A stretch of DNA of 64,000 nucleotides from Brachyspira murdochii DSM 12563 (GCF_000092845.1 NC_014150.1:2479510-2543509), one strand, 5' to 3'. Counted from the stretch's first letter, positions 47,078-55,832 are shown. Translations and numbers: made by a program. The notes: a model not told the origin generated them from the sequence alone.

Positions 47078-48166
47078 ATGGAAAAAAATATTGTTGTTAT
47101 TAAAGGAGACGGAGTAGGTCCTGAAATAGTTGACAAGGCTATTGATGTATTAAATAAAATAGCTGAAAAATATTCTCATAAGTTTAATTTAGAATATGTT
47201 GATATGGGGGGCTGTTCTATTGATAAATACGGAGTTCCTCTTACTGATGAAAATTTGGAAAAATGTATTAAGTCTGATTCTGTGCTTTTAGGTTCTGTAG
47301 GAGGTCCTAAATGGGATAAAGCAGCTCCGGAAAACAGACCAGAAAGAGGCTTATTAAAACTACGTAAAGAAATGAAGCTTTATGCCAATATAAGACCTAT
47401 AAAAATATTAAAATCTTTAGAATATGCTTCTCCTCTTAAAGAAAGTATATGTAAAGATGTGGTTGATTTTGTTATTGTAAGAGAGCTTACTGGAGGAGTA
47501 TATTTTGGTGAGCATAAATTTGAAGTAGTTAATGGTGTAAGACAGGCGACTGATCTTATGGTTTATAAGGAAGATGAGATATTAAGAATAGGAAAAGTAG
47601 CTTTTGATTTGGCTAGAAATCTTAAAAAACCTTTAACTTCTGTAGATAAAGCTAATGTTCTTCATACTTCTAAATTATGGCGTGAAATTATGAATACTCT
47701 CTCTAAAGAATACAGTGATGTTCCGTATAATGATATGTATGTTGATAATGCGGCTATGCAGATAACTGCTAATCCTTCTCGGTTTGGCGTTATAGTTACA
47801 GAAAATATGTTTGGGGATATACTTTCTGATGAGGCTAGTGTCATAAGCGGTTCTATAGGTATGGCACCTTCTGCCAGTCTTTCTGACGGAGCTATTGGTA
47901 TGTATGAGCCTATACATGGTTCTGCTCCTGATATTGCAGGTAAGGATTTGGCTAATCCTATAGGTACTATACTTTCTCTTGCTATGATGTTCAGATATTC
48001 TTTTGGCATGTTTAATGAGGCAGAAGACATAGAAGATGCTGTTTATAAGGCTATAGATGAAGGATATAGAACAGCCGATATTATGCCTAAACATAATATG
48101 ATGACTTATTTATATAAACAGGTAAGATGTTCTGAAATGGGTGATATTATAGTATCTAATATATAA
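47078..48166 (+). CDS. leuB: 3-isopropylmalate dehydrogenase
   Basis: NAD-dependent oxidative decarboxylation of 3-isopropylmalate to ketoisocaproate. 362 residues, normal. Seen: KGDGVGPEIVDKAIDVL, SVGGPKWD, the RPERGLLKLRKEMKLYANIRPIK substrate loop, and DAAMQ/NPSRFGVIVTENMFGDILSDEAS with the metal-binding Asp residues. It starts six bases after the leuD stop. Last gene of the operon; a hairpin follows. ilvD and a branched-chain aminotransferase are absent from the window. Confidence 0.95.
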   Translation: MEKNIVVIKGDGVGPEIVDKAIDVLNKIAEKYSHKFNLEYVDMGGCSIDKYGVPLTDENLEKCIKSDSVLLGSVGGPKWDKAAPENRPERGLLKLRKEMKLYANIRPIKILKSLEYASPLKESICKDVVDFVIVRELTGGVYFGEHKFEVVNGVRQATDLMVYKEDEILRIGKVAFDLARNLKKPLTSVDKANVLHTSKLWREIMNTLSKEYSDVPYNDMYVDNAAMQITANPSRFGVIVTENMFGDILSDEASVISGSIGMAPSASLSDGAIGMYEPIHGSAPDIAGKDLANPIGTILSLAMMFRYSFGMFNEAEDIEDAVYKAIDEGYRTADIMPKHNMMTYLYKQVRCSEMGDIIVSNI

Positions 48167-48183
48167 TAAGTCTATAAATATAA

Positions 48184-48228
48184 ATTATTGCAGTAATTAT
48201 GATTTTATTTTTAATTACTGCAATAATT
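48184..48228 (+). terminator. probable terminator of the ilv-leu operon
   Basis: Perfect 16-base arms (ATTATTGCAGTAATTA and its complement, 48184-48199 and 48212-48227) around a T-rich loop. The following T-tract is weak. Confidence 0.6.
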
Positions 48229-48243
48229 ATTATTCAATTATAC

Positions 48244-48271
48244 TTGACAATCGTTTTATAATGTACATAAT
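48244..48271 (+). promoter_or_regulatory. promoter of the coiled-coil/pgeF pair
   Basis: TTGACA at 48244-48249 and CATAAT at 48266-48271 with 16 bases between, about 40 bases before the GTG start. Confidence 0.55.
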
Positions 48272-48309
48272 AGATAATATGAGATTAAATAATTGAGGAC
48301 TTTAGGGAA

Positions 48310-48546
48310 GTGGAATACAGCGATAAAGACATAATTTTAGAATTGCAGGAAGATAATAAACTGCTTTCTTCTAAAATTGATATTTATAAAGAAGAGATAA
48401 ACGAATTAAAACAAAAACTAGAGTATGCCCAAAAATTTTTTACTTTATATGAAAATATTATGGAACAATCCAGAAATGAGACTAAAGAATTAACTAATAG
48501 GGTAAAAGAATTAGAAGCTGAGATAAAAAGGCTTAAAAATGCCTGA
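48310..48546 (+). CDS. short coiled-coil protein
   Basis: 78 residues, almost entirely coiled coil by heptad pattern (LQEDNKLLSSKIDIYKEEINELKQKLEYAQKFF; ETKELTNRVKELEAEIKRL). GTG start at 48310, with GAGG and AGGGA sequences upstream; there is no in-frame ATG giving the full coil. Its end overlaps the pgeF start by eight bases, so translation is coupled. It resembles small cell-division or scaffold coiled coils (ZapB-like size), but no specific family can be claimed. Confidence 0.65.
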   Translation: MEYSDKDIILELQEDNKLLSSKIDIYKEEINELKQKLEYAQKFFTLYENIMEQSRNETKELTNRVKELEAEIKRLKNA

Positions 48547-49249
48547 TATTTTTTATCCTTCAAAAAATGATAATATATATATAGCGGTGCTTGCTAAAGG
48601 CAGAAATATCGAAGCTAAAGATGTAACTGCCGAATGCCGAAGAAAAAAAGAAGATGAGTTTTTTAGGTATATAAATCTTGATATAAATAAATCCATTTTT
48701 ATGCATCAGGTTCATCAGGTAAATATAGAAAAGATAGATGAAAATAATATTAATAAGTTTGGCGGAAGAGAAAAACTTGTTGAAAATACTGATGGATTAA
48801 TAACAAATCTTAAGAATGTACCTTTAGTTGTGCAGACTGCCGACTGTGCTCCTGTTATTATATACTGTAATAAAACAAAGTCCATGGCTGCCGTTCATTC
48901 CAGTTGGAAAGGAACACGCGATAAAATAGTGCCTAAAACTATCGAATTAATGATAAAAGAATATAATGCTGAGCCTAAAGAAATGTATGTTTATATTGCT
49001 CCTTATATAGCTTTAAAGAATTATGAAGTAGGGGAGGAGGTTGCTGTATATTTTAAAAATAAAACTATGATTAATAATAGATGGCATTTTGATAATGGAC
49101 TTGAGATAAGGGATCAGATAATTAATTTAGGTGTTTTGAAAGATAATATAGAAATTTCTTCACTCAATACTTATGATAAAGAGTTTTACTCGTATAGAAG
49201 AGATGGAGGGCAGCTTGGAAGAATGCTTACGGTTGGGGTTATTCTTTAG
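48539..49249 (+). CDS. pgeF: PgeF/YfiH peptidoglycan editing factor (laccase-domain family)
   Basis: 236 residues of the multi-copper-polyphenol-oxidase-like (DUF152) family. In E. coli YfiH removes wrongly incorporated L-Ser from UDP-MurNAc-peptides; other members act as purine nucleosidases/phosphorylases. Seen: MHQVHQVNI (His), TADCAPVIIY (Cys), VHSSWKGT (His), the three zinc/catalytic positions. It starts inside the end of the coiled-coil gene. Confidence 0.87.
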   Translation: MPDIFYPSKNDNIYIAVLAKGRNIEAKDVTAECRRKKEDEFFRYINLDINKSIFMHQVHQVNIEKIDENNINKFGGREKLVENTDGLITNLKNVPLVVQTADCAPVIIYCNKTKSMAAVHSSWKGTRDKIVPKTIELMIKEYNAEPKEMYVYIAPYIALKNYEVGEEVAVYFKNKTMINNRWHFDNGLEIRDQIINLGVLKDNIEISSLNTYDKEFYSYRRDGGQLGRMLTVGVIL

Positions 49250-49632
49250 TTTTTTATTTTGCATACTGCTAACTATATTTCCATAGATTTCAGCTGTATT
49301 TTATGGAGTGTTAAAATATTAAATTAGTTTTATAAAATAAGCAGTTATTAAATTGAGAAGATTTTGAGGTTTATATATAGTATATATTTTATATACTATA
49401 ATATCATAAATTTTGTATTATTAATTAGTTATTTATAATATTTTCGTATTAAATGTAGTGTAAAAATTGCGTGTAATATCAAAAATACAGTATTATATTA
49501 TTGTCAGCACAAATAAAAATATATACAAAAATTTAACTTTATATTTTATTGTATACAAAAAGCCTTAGATATAATATGTATAACATTATTACAAAAAAAA
49601 TGTAAATAAATATTTATTTATTTTTAATAATA
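49250..49632. other. AT-rich intergenic region, no gene seen
   Basis: No open frame with a ribosome-binding site, and no terminator with a clear T-tract after pgeF. It leads into the promoter of the small gene at 49685. Confidence 0.5.
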
Positions 49633-49649
49633 TAGTATAATCTATACTA
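49633..49649 (+). promoter_or_regulatory. -10 box within a perfect inverted repeat
   Basis: TAGTATA-ATC-TATACTA is a perfect 7-bp inverted repeat that includes TATAAT at 49636-49641. The -35 region (TTTATT) is poor, so the repeat may be an activator or repressor site. Expected transcript start is near 49648. Confidence 0.5.
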
Positions 49650-49684
49650 AGAACAAAGCTATATTTAAAAAGGAGTTTACAAAT

Positions 49685-49840
49685 ATGGTTACAGCTATCA
49701 CAACGACTGACACAACTAATACTTATGTTACGTCAATAGGCGGGGTAAATATCACTGTTAGAAATAATTTTTCTGACAATACAGCAACAGTAGAGGTAGA
49801 ACCAAAGATTACAGGCGGTGCTTTAAACGTACAAGGGTAA
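49685..49840 (+). CDS. 51-residue Thr-rich orphan protein
   Basis: Short gene with AAGGAG nine bases before the ATG, its own promoter-like box and its own strong terminator. The product begins MVTAITTTDTTNTYVTSIGG and ends ITGGALNVQG; it is rich in Thr, Val, Asn and Gly, with no Cys, no signal peptide and no membrane segment, and alternates in a beta-strand-like way (VNITVRNNF, ATVEVEPKI). Codons such as ATC, GAC, AAC and GGC are more frequent than in neighbours, which could reflect high expression. I do not recognise the family. Confidence 0.7.
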   Translation: MVTAITTTDTTNTYVTSIGGVNITVRNNFSDNTATVEVEPKITGGALNVQG

Positions 49841-49909
49841 TATTTTTCCCTTATCGCATGTAATTATCGGTTCTTATTTTTTTTACTTTAATGAAAAAGT
49901 ATAAAAAGT

Positions 49910-49952
49910 AATGGGGCTATTGGTGGGATAATAGCTCCATTTTATTTTTTAT
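49910..49952 (+). terminator. terminator of the 51-residue gene
   Basis: Twelve-base arms AATGGGGCTATT / AATAGCTCCATT (one G-U pair), an 8-base loop, then a T-rich tail. Confidence 0.85.
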
Positions 49953-49969
49953 AGTCAAATCTTATATTT

Positions 49970-50167
49970 AGAGTTGTTTCAAAGCTACTTGATAAACAAT
50001 TTTATATGCTATGAAATTATTACAACAACGAATGTTTTAATTATATATTAAAACTATGTAAATGCGGTGGTTCTTTTATACCACGGGCGGACAAATTACT
50101 AACTATAATTATAAAAATGTTAAATTAAAAAACTATATATTAACAAATTGAGTTTTGAAACAAGTCT
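49970..50167. repeat. intergenic element bracketed by an inverted 17-bp motif
   Basis: The motif AGTTTTGAAACAAGTCT at 50151-50167 matches 15 of 17 bases with the complement of 49970-49986, so it brackets about 200 bases as inverted ends. The interior holds a small GC-richer hairpin (GTGGT...ACCAC, 50067-50084). The same motif occurs at 22778-22794, and variants at 51359 and 62906. It encodes no protein. Confidence 0.5.
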
Positions 50168-50265
50168 ATTAATAATTTTCAAATTTAAAAATCAATTTTA
50201 TATCACCATTGCAAAAATATTTTAAAGTGATAGTATTATATATTATTAATTAATTTAAGGAAATT

Positions 50266-51345
50266 TTGATAAATATGATGGATATACAAAATATTAACGA
50301 TATAAGAAAAAAAGTAAGAACTGTAAAAATAGGAAATATTTTAATAGGTTCTGATAATCCTATAAGTGTTCAGTCTATGACAAATACAGATACAAGAGAT
50401 ATAAAATCTACAGTAGAACAAATAAAATCACTTGAAAATGCAGGTGTTGATATAGTAAGGCTTGCGGTACTAGATATGGATGCGGCAAAAGCCATAAAAG
50501 AAATAAAAAAACATACTGAAGTTCCATTAATAGCAGATATACATTTTGACCATAATTTGGCATTAGAGAGTATGAAAAGCGGTATTGATGCTTTAAGATT
50601 GAATCCGGGTAATATAAAAAATAAAGAGAAGGTAAAAGAGGTTATAAAAGAGGCTAAAGAGAGGAACCTTACTATACGTGTAGGAGTTAATGGCGGAAGT
50701 TTAGATAGAAGCGTATACAAAGAAGTAACAGCTGAAAATATGGTAAAAAGTGCCGCTGAGCATATAAAATTAATGGAAGATTTAGATTTTACTAATATTA
50801 AAGTATCTTTAAAATCTTCTGATATAAAAACTACAATAGAAGCAAATATGTTATTTAGAGAAAAGTTTAATTATCCTATACATCTTGGAGTAACTGAAGC
50901 TGGTACATTGAGAAGTTCTCTTATAAAAAGTACAAGTGCCTTATCATTTTTAATAATGCAGGGAATAGGAGATACTATAAGATATTCTATAACTGGGGAT
51001 CCAGTAGAAGAAGTAATGGCTGGAAAGATGCTTCTTAAATTTTTAGGACTTAGAAAAGAGCCTTCTATAGAAATAATTTCATGTCCTACTTGCGGCAGAT
51101 GTCAGGTTAATGTTGAGGAGGCTGCAAGTTTCATAGAAAAGCATGTCCAGAATATAAAGAAGAATATTACCATAGCTATTATGGGCTGCGTTGTTAATGG
51201 TCCGGGTGAGGCTAGGAATGCTGATTTTGGTGTTGCTGGAACTGGTGATGGTAATTTTATTTTCTTTGAAAAAAATAATGAGCCTATAAAAGTTTTGGGT
51301 GATAATATTATAGATTTTCTTACAAAAAAAATAGAAGAGTTTTAA
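50266..51345 (+). CDS. ispG: 4-hydroxy-3-methylbut-2-enyl diphosphate synthase (IspG/GcpE)
   Basis: Iron-sulfur enzyme of the non-mevalonate isoprenoid pathway that converts MEcPP to HMBPP. 359 residues, the bacterial two-domain form. Seen: SVQSMTNTDTRD near the start, LRLNPGNI, VNGGSLDRSV, and the cluster cysteines in CPTCGRCQVNVEE and GCVVNGPGEA. The start is uncertain: TTG at 50266 lies four bases after AAGGA, while ATGs at 50275 and 50278 are rather far from it. It stands alone between repeat-bearing gaps. Confidence 0.94.
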   Translation: MINMMDIQNINDIRKKVRTVKIGNILIGSDNPISVQSMTNTDTRDIKSTVEQIKSLENAGVDIVRLAVLDMDAAKAIKEIKKHTEVPLIADIHFDHNLALESMKSGIDALRLNPGNIKNKEKVKEVIKEAKERNLTIRVGVNGGSLDRSVYKEVTAENMVKSAAEHIKLMEDLDFTNIKVSLKSSDIKTTIEANMLFREKFNYPIHLGVTEAGTLRSSLIKSTSALSFLIMQGIGDTIRYSITGDPVEEVMAGKMLLKFLGLRKEPSIEIISCPTCGRCQVNVEEAASFIEKHVQNIKKNITIAIMGCVVNGPGEARNADFGVAGTGDGNFIFFEKNNEPIKVLGDNIIDFLTKKIEEF

Positions 51346-51532
51346 GTTTTTATAAGTTAGTTTTGAAATAAGTATAATATATACCTAAAACAATTATAAT
51401 TTGTCAAAAAATTAATTTGTTCAATTTGTTATATATTTGTATATATTGTCATTGAAGCACAGTATATTTCGTCATTTGAATAAGCGAATACATTTAGAAA
51501 GATATAAAAATCGGCAAAATAAAATTGTTCCA
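51346..51532. other. intergenic repeat fragments after ispG
   Basis: A variant of the AGTTTTGAAA motif at 51359, merging into TATAATATATACCTAAA...TTTGTCAA (51373-51408), which matches the left end of the element at 43393. It is probably an element fragment; no gene. Confidence 0.5.
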
Positions 51533-51875
51533 GTATATACTGAAAATTTTTAAGTTTGTAATTTTTTCGTTGTTCTTTTTCTCGGCTTTGCCAAAAGAAC
51601 CTTATATCATTGACAAGCTCGGATACTCTTCGCAAAACTGCAAGTATAAAATAATACTAAATTGTACTATCTGATGTTTTGTATGTAGAATAATTTATTG
51701 AATTTAACCTGAAATATAGTATTTCGCTACTGAATGCATGCAAAGCGGCTGGCTATGCCTGTTTCTTTTTGGCATACTATACCTAACAGTACTTCCTTCG
51801 GTCGCGTTGTCATTTGATAAGAACAAAGAATACAGGGCATTGATTTTTGAAAACTTCAAAATTTTAAGTATATAC
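51533..51875. repeat. intergenic inverted-end element, copy B
   Basis: About 343 bases with related inverted ends: left GTATATACTGAAAATTTTTA then AGTTTGT (51533-51559); right TTTTTGAAAACTTC then AAAATTTTAAGTATATAC (51843-51873). The interior is GC-richer than the flanks and includes short fragments shared in kind with copies A and C (TTTGCCAAAAGAAC; compare CACCAAAAGAAG at 43558). It encodes no intact protein. Confidence 0.6.
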
Positions 51876-52005
51876 AGAGTATAGCGTATATAATATATAT
51901 TTTGATTTATCGTGTTTAAAATATTAAAAATTAACATTATATAAACTAATAAATTTTTAGAATATATGTTATTATATTTTTTATATAATTTAGGAGATAA
52001 ACTTT

Positions 52006-52476
52006 ATGGATATAGAGATAGTAAAAAAAGAAGATTTTGAAGTGGTAGGAAAAGTAGCTTCTGGAGAAAGTGAAAAACATTCTCAGTGGGTTCTTCCTCT
52101 TTGGCAGAATTTTAATAAGAACATAAAAGAAATAATTAATTTAGTTAAAGTTGATGAAAATAATAATTTAGCTGGCATATGGGGAATAATGAACGATATG
52201 GATGAAACTTTTTCTCCTTGGGGAGAAATGGGAAAATATATGGCCGGCGTTGAGGTTAAAGAAAACTCAGCTGCTCCAAAAGGTTGGATAAAATGGAATA
52301 TTAAAGGAGGTAAGTTTATTAAAGTAAAATGTAATATAGAAAATTATAGTGAAATATTTAATAATATAGTTGAAAATTATGCCCCTAAAAATGGATATAC
52401 TATAATAGGAAATGTTATGGAATATTATATTCCAAACAGTAAAGATTTTTATTTATTTTTTAATATTAAGGATTAA
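52006..52476 (+). CDS. GyrI-like effector-binding domain protein
   Basis: 156 residues made of a single GyrI-like (SOUL/BRE) small-molecule-binding domain with no DNA-binding domain. Seen: the opening MDIEIVKKEDFEVVGK, a central WGIMNDMDETFSPWGEMGKYMAGVEV, PKGWIKWNIKGGKFIKVKC, and the closing DFYLFFNIK strand. AGGAG precedes the ATG. Stand-alone GyrI proteins may bind or degrade small aromatic or cationic compounds; the ligand here is unknown. The rdgB gene follows after 40 bases. Confidence 0.78.
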   Translation: MDIEIVKKEDFEVVGKVASGESEKHSQWVLPLWQNFNKNIKEIINLVKVDENNNLAGIWGIMNDMDETFSPWGEMGKYMAGVEVKENSAAPKGWIKWNIKGGKFIKVKCNIENYSEIFNNIVENYAPKNGYTIIGNVMEYYIPNSKDFYLFFNIKD

Positions 52477-52516
52477 TAAAAGATTAATTAATTTAAGTAT
52501 ATTTAAGGATATTAAT

Positions 52517-53110
52517 ATGTTGAATAAATTGGTAATAGCTACATCAAACAAACATAAATTAAAAGAAATAGAAGATATATTCAAAGGAAGAGCAATAAAA
52601 GAAATACTTCCTATGCCTAAAGATATTGGAGAGATAATAGAAGACGGAAATACATTTATTAAAAACTCTATTATAAAGGCTAAAGCTGTATATAATTTTA
52701 CTAAACTTCCATCTTTAGCAGATGATTCAGGACTTTGTGTTAATGCTTTAGAAGGACGTCCGGGTATATTTTCAGCTAGATACGGCGGGGAAAATTTAGG
52801 TTATAAAGAAAAAATGCATATGCTTTTAGAAGAACTTAAAGATAAATCTGACAGAAGTGCATATTTCATAACTTCAGCTGTATGTGTATTAGATGATAAT
52901 TATTATATAGCAGTTGAAGGCAGAGTTAATGGCATAATAATAGACAATCCAAGAGGTTTTGACGGATTTGGATATGATCCTATATTTCAGCCAGACGGAT
53001 ATAATGTTACATATGCTGAGATGAGTTTAGAAGAGAAAAATTCTATGAGCCATAGATCTATTGCTATGAACAAAATGAAGGATATTTTATTGAGTATTTA
53101 TCATAGTTAA
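52517..53110 (+). CDS. rdgB: XTP/dITP diphosphatase (RdgB/HAM1)
   Basis: Removes non-canonical purine nucleotides (ITP, XTP) from the pool. 197 residues. Seen: IATSNKHKLKEIEDIF, SLADDSGLCVNALEGRPGIFSARYGG and FDGFGYDPIFQPDGY, EMSLEEKNSMSHR, all family signatures. I chose ATG 52517 because AAGGA lies upstream and the protein starts as the family does; an ATG 105 bases earlier is inside the upstream gene. Confidence 0.95.
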   Translation: MLNKLVIATSNKHKLKEIEDIFKGRAIKEILPMPKDIGEIIEDGNTFIKNSIIKAKAVYNFTKLPSLADDSGLCVNALEGRPGIFSARYGGENLGYKEKMHMLLEELKDKSDRSAYFITSAVCVLDDNYYIAVEGRVNGIIIDNPRGFDGFGYDPIFQPDGYNVTYAEMSLEEKNSMSHRSIAMNKMKDILLSIYHS

Positions 53111-53111
53111 A

Positions 53112-53156
53112 AAAATAGTATTTTCTTAATAAATATTGATACTATTTTATTTTTTT
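53112..53156 (+). terminator. terminator of rdgB
   Basis: AAAATAGTAT (53112-53121) pairs with ATACTATTTT (53139-53148) and is followed by a T-tract. Confidence 0.7.
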
Positions 53157-53456
53157 ATGATTGGAGCTTTTCTTATATTTATGCTTGTTTATTAAAGCAC
53201 ATTATAATTATATATATATTGTCTTAATAAGTTTTGAATTTTAAATAGCAAATATAAAAAATGATAAATAATGATATTTTTATATACTAAAAAATAAAAA
53301 ATATCGATAATGTATTGACAATATACAATATTTACTATGTACAATAATTATAAATACTATAATGCTAACTTATAATATCAATTTTATAATATTGCAAAAA
53401 ATAATTTAATATCATATACTAAATAATAACCAATACTAATTAATATGTATAGAAAC
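53157..53456. other. AT-rich intergenic region, no gene seen
   Basis: About 300 bases with no open frame that has a ribosome-binding site. A TTGACA at 53315 has no convincing partner -10. Confidence 0.5.
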
Positions 53457-53484
53457 TTGACAATGGAAAAAATCTTTATATAAT
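53457..53484 (+). promoter_or_regulatory. promoter of the 53506 gene
   Basis: TTGACA at 53457-53462 and TATAAT at 53479-53484 with 16 bases between. GGAGAAA at about 53493 supplies the ribosome-binding site. Confidence 0.65.
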
Positions 53485-53505
53485 ATATAGCATGGAGAAA
53501 TTAAT

Positions 53506-54030
53506 ATGGCTAAACTTCACATCGATAATGAAAATGTAAAAAAATACATATTCAATGTTTCAGAGAAATTAATGAGACATTTTGATTTAGAATATGAAAT
53601 TGATAAAGAAGATGAATATTTTGATCTTTATGCTTTTCATAGAAATGACTTTTTTAAATCATTTATAACAAAATCTACAGTATATGAAGGTTATTCAGTA
53701 TTTGAGCATATGCTTTTAAGATTTATTAAAGAGTTGAAGAAGGAAGATATAGAGAATTTTCAGGAGATGTTAATCAGATTAACTCCTATACTTTCAAACC
53801 CTAATAAATTTCATAAAAGAAGTGTAATTACAGGCATATTAGTAACAGAAAGCCCATTAGAAAAAGAATGGGAGAAGATGACTAAAAAGTTTTTTTATAA
53901 AGTTAATTACAAACTATTATTTCATGGCTGGTCAGAGACGCAGTATGCTATAGTGTCTATGACAGATAAAAATGTATACTTACCTAAAATGCGTAAGAAA
54001 GAATTAAAAGTTCTTCTTTCGGATTTTTAG
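53506..54030 (+). CDS. hypothetical protein
   Basis: A 174-residue soluble protein, charged and mainly helical in its centre (FEHMLLRFIKELKKEDIENFQEMLIRLTP), with many aromatic and acidic residues (EYEIDKEDEYFDLYAFHRNDFF). No signal peptide, membrane segment or motif that I can name. It has its own strong promoter and GGAGAAA before the ATG. It lies 34 bases before cstA, so cotranscription is likely. Confidence 0.65.
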   Translation: MAKLHIDNENVKKYIFNVSEKLMRHFDLEYEIDKEDEYFDLYAFHRNDFFKSFITKSTVYEGYSVFEHMLLRFIKELKKEDIENFQEMLIRLTPILSNPNKFHKRSVITGILVTESPLEKEWEKMTKKFFYKVNYKLLFHGWSETQYAIVSMTDKNVYLPKMRKKELKVLLSDF

Positions 54031-54064
54031 GAAGTTATAAAACAAATAAAAAAAGGAGATAAAA

Positions 54065-55732
54065 ATGAATGCTTTCATTCTTCTATTGCTAGGTATGGTT
54101 ATATTTTTCATAGCCTACATAGCTTACGGCTCATATTTAGCAAAAAAATGGGGAATAGACCCTGGTAAAAAAACACCTGCTCATACTCTTAATGACGGTA
54201 AAGACTATGTACCAACAGATGCTAAAGTATTGTTGGGACACCACTTCTCATCAATAGCCGGAGCTGGTCCTATTACAGGTCCTATTATCGCCACTATGTT
54301 CGGTTGGCTTCCTGTATATTTGTGGATTATATTCGGATGTGTATTCTTCGGCGGCGTGCATGATTATGGTTCATTGGTTGCTTCTTTAAGACATGAAGGT
54401 AAATCTATTGGAGAAGTTATAAGACACAATGTTAGTCAAAAGGGTAAAATAATGTTTACTCTTTATGCATTTATTACTATTTGTTTGGTAGTAGCTGCTT
54501 TCTTAGACATTACTGCTGGTACTTTTGCTGTAAACGTTGATAATGCCAGAGAATCTGCTGCTGCTGGTACTGCTAGCATGCTTTTCATTGTTTTAGCTTT
54601 ATTATTCGGATTTTTAGTATATAGAAGAGGGGCAGGCGTTGCTGTTTCTACAATCATTGGGGTTGTATTATTAGCTGCTATTATTTTCATTTCTGATAAG
54701 TTTCCATTTTTGGCTTTAGAAAAAATACACTGGCAGATAATATTAGTTATTTACATAATATTAGCTTCTTTAATGCCTGTATGGATATTATTACAGCCTA
54801 GAGACTATTTATCATCATTCCTGCTTTATGCTATGGTAGTTGGCGGTGTTGTTGGTTTGGTAATAATGAGACCTGCTATACAAACTCCGGCTTTCACTAG
54901 CTTTATGCCTAGCGAAGGCAACTACTTATTCCCTATATTATTCATTACTGTTGCCTGCGGTGCTATATCTGGCTTCCATGCTCTTGTAAGTTCTGGTACT
55001 AGTGCTAAACAGCTTAACAGTGAAAAAGATGCAAAATTAGTAGGATACGGTGCTATGCTTATTGAAGGTATAGTTGCTATAGTTGCTTTAATGAGTGTTT
55101 CTGCTGTTGCTGGTAATGGCGAAGGTACTCCTGCTGCTAGATTTGCTACAGGTGTTGCTACTTTCATGACTTCTTTCGGAGTTCCGCTAAGTATGGGTAA
55201 AACTTTCGTTACTTTGGCATTTGCTTCTTTTGCTTTAACTTCATTAGACAGTGCTACTCGTATAGGAAGATACTTAATACAGGAATTAGGCGAATACACT
55301 TCTGCTGACGGAAGAGTACATAAAACTATACTTACAAATCCTTATGTAGCTACTGGTATTACAGTACTATTCTCTTTAGGATTTACTCTTTACGGTTATG
55401 CTAGAATTTGGCCTATATTCGGAAGTGCTAACCAATTATTAGCTGGATTGTCTTTACTTGCTGTTGCTGCTTGGATAAAAAACAGACAAAAAAGAAATTC
55501 TTGGGAAAATATTATCCCTCTAACATTCATGTTCGCTGTTACTCTTTCAGCTTTATGTTTGGTAGTATATACTAATGTTATGAAAGCTAGTTTTGATGGT
55601 TATGTATTAGCTGCTATAGCTGCTGTTATGATAATATTAGCAGTTGTTGAATTATTCATTACAGGTCAATGGGCTCGCGGATTATCTAAAGAAGCTGCTT
55701 CTAACCCTAATGATCCTATTAAAAACAAATAA
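54065..55732 (+). CDS. cstA: CstA family carbon-starvation / pyruvate or peptide transporter
   Basis: 555 residues with about 14-16 membrane segments. Seen: the signature GHHFSSIAGAGPITGPIIA near residues 57-75, FGGVHDYGSLVASLRHEGKSIGEVI, SGFHALVSSGTSAKQL, and LDSATRIGRYLIQE. It is the shorter CstA form; E. coli CstA is ~700. Family members import pyruvate or peptides. AAGGAG precedes the ATG. The product is Ala-rich with many GCT/GGT codons, suggestive of good expression. A terminator follows. Confidence 0.92.
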   Translation: MNAFILLLLGMVIFFIAYIAYGSYLAKKWGIDPGKKTPAHTLNDGKDYVPTDAKVLLGHHFSSIAGAGPITGPIIATMFGWLPVYLWIIFGCVFFGGVHDYGSLVASLRHEGKSIGEVIRHNVSQKGKIMFTLYAFITICLVVAAFLDITAGTFAVNVDNARESAAAGTASMLFIVLALLFGFLVYRRGAGVAVSTIIGVVLLAAIIFISDKFPFLALEKIHWQIILVIYIILASLMPVWILLQPRDYLSSFLLYAMVVGGVVGLVIMRPAIQTPAFTSFMPSEGNYLFPILFITVACGAISGFHALVSSGTSAKQLNSEKDAKLVGYGAMLIEGIVAIVALMSVSAVAGNGEGTPAARFATGVATFMTSFGVPLSMGKTFVTLAFASFALTSLDSATRIGRYLIQELGEYTSADGRVHKTILTNPYVATGITVLFSLGFTLYGYARIWPIFGSANQLLAGLSLLAVAAWIKNRQKRNSWENIIPLTFMFAVTLSALCLVVYTNVMKASFDGYVLAAIAAVMIILAVVELFITGQWARGLSKEAASNPNDPIKNK

Positions 55733-55759
55733 TTTTTAATAATATTAAATAATTTTCTC

Positions 55760-55796
55760 CCCCTTTCATAATATATTTATGGAAGGGGTTTTTTTA
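55760..55796 (+). terminator. terminator of cstA
   Basis: CCCCTTTCATAA pairs with TTATGGAAGGGG (one wobble) around a short loop, followed by seven T. Confidence 0.88.
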
Positions 55797-55832
55797 GTCT
55801 AATTAAAATTTTATCTTTGTCGATATTAATAT

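Noticed and set aside
47662-48094. Long antisense open frames inside leuB (and similarly inside ilvB at 40474-40998 and the DGS-repeat gene at 58256-58669)
   Set aside because: They lie fully within strongly recognised genes, lack ribosome-binding sites and have unnatural composition; they follow from codon bias of the real genes.
49685-49840. Small regulatory RNA instead of a protein
   Set aside because: The AAGGAG, full-length frame and stop before the terminator favour a protein, although an RNA role cannot be excluded.
53315-53345. Extra promoter from TTGACA at 53315
   Set aside because: No good -10 lies 16-18 bases downstream; the promoter at 53457-53484 is clearly better.
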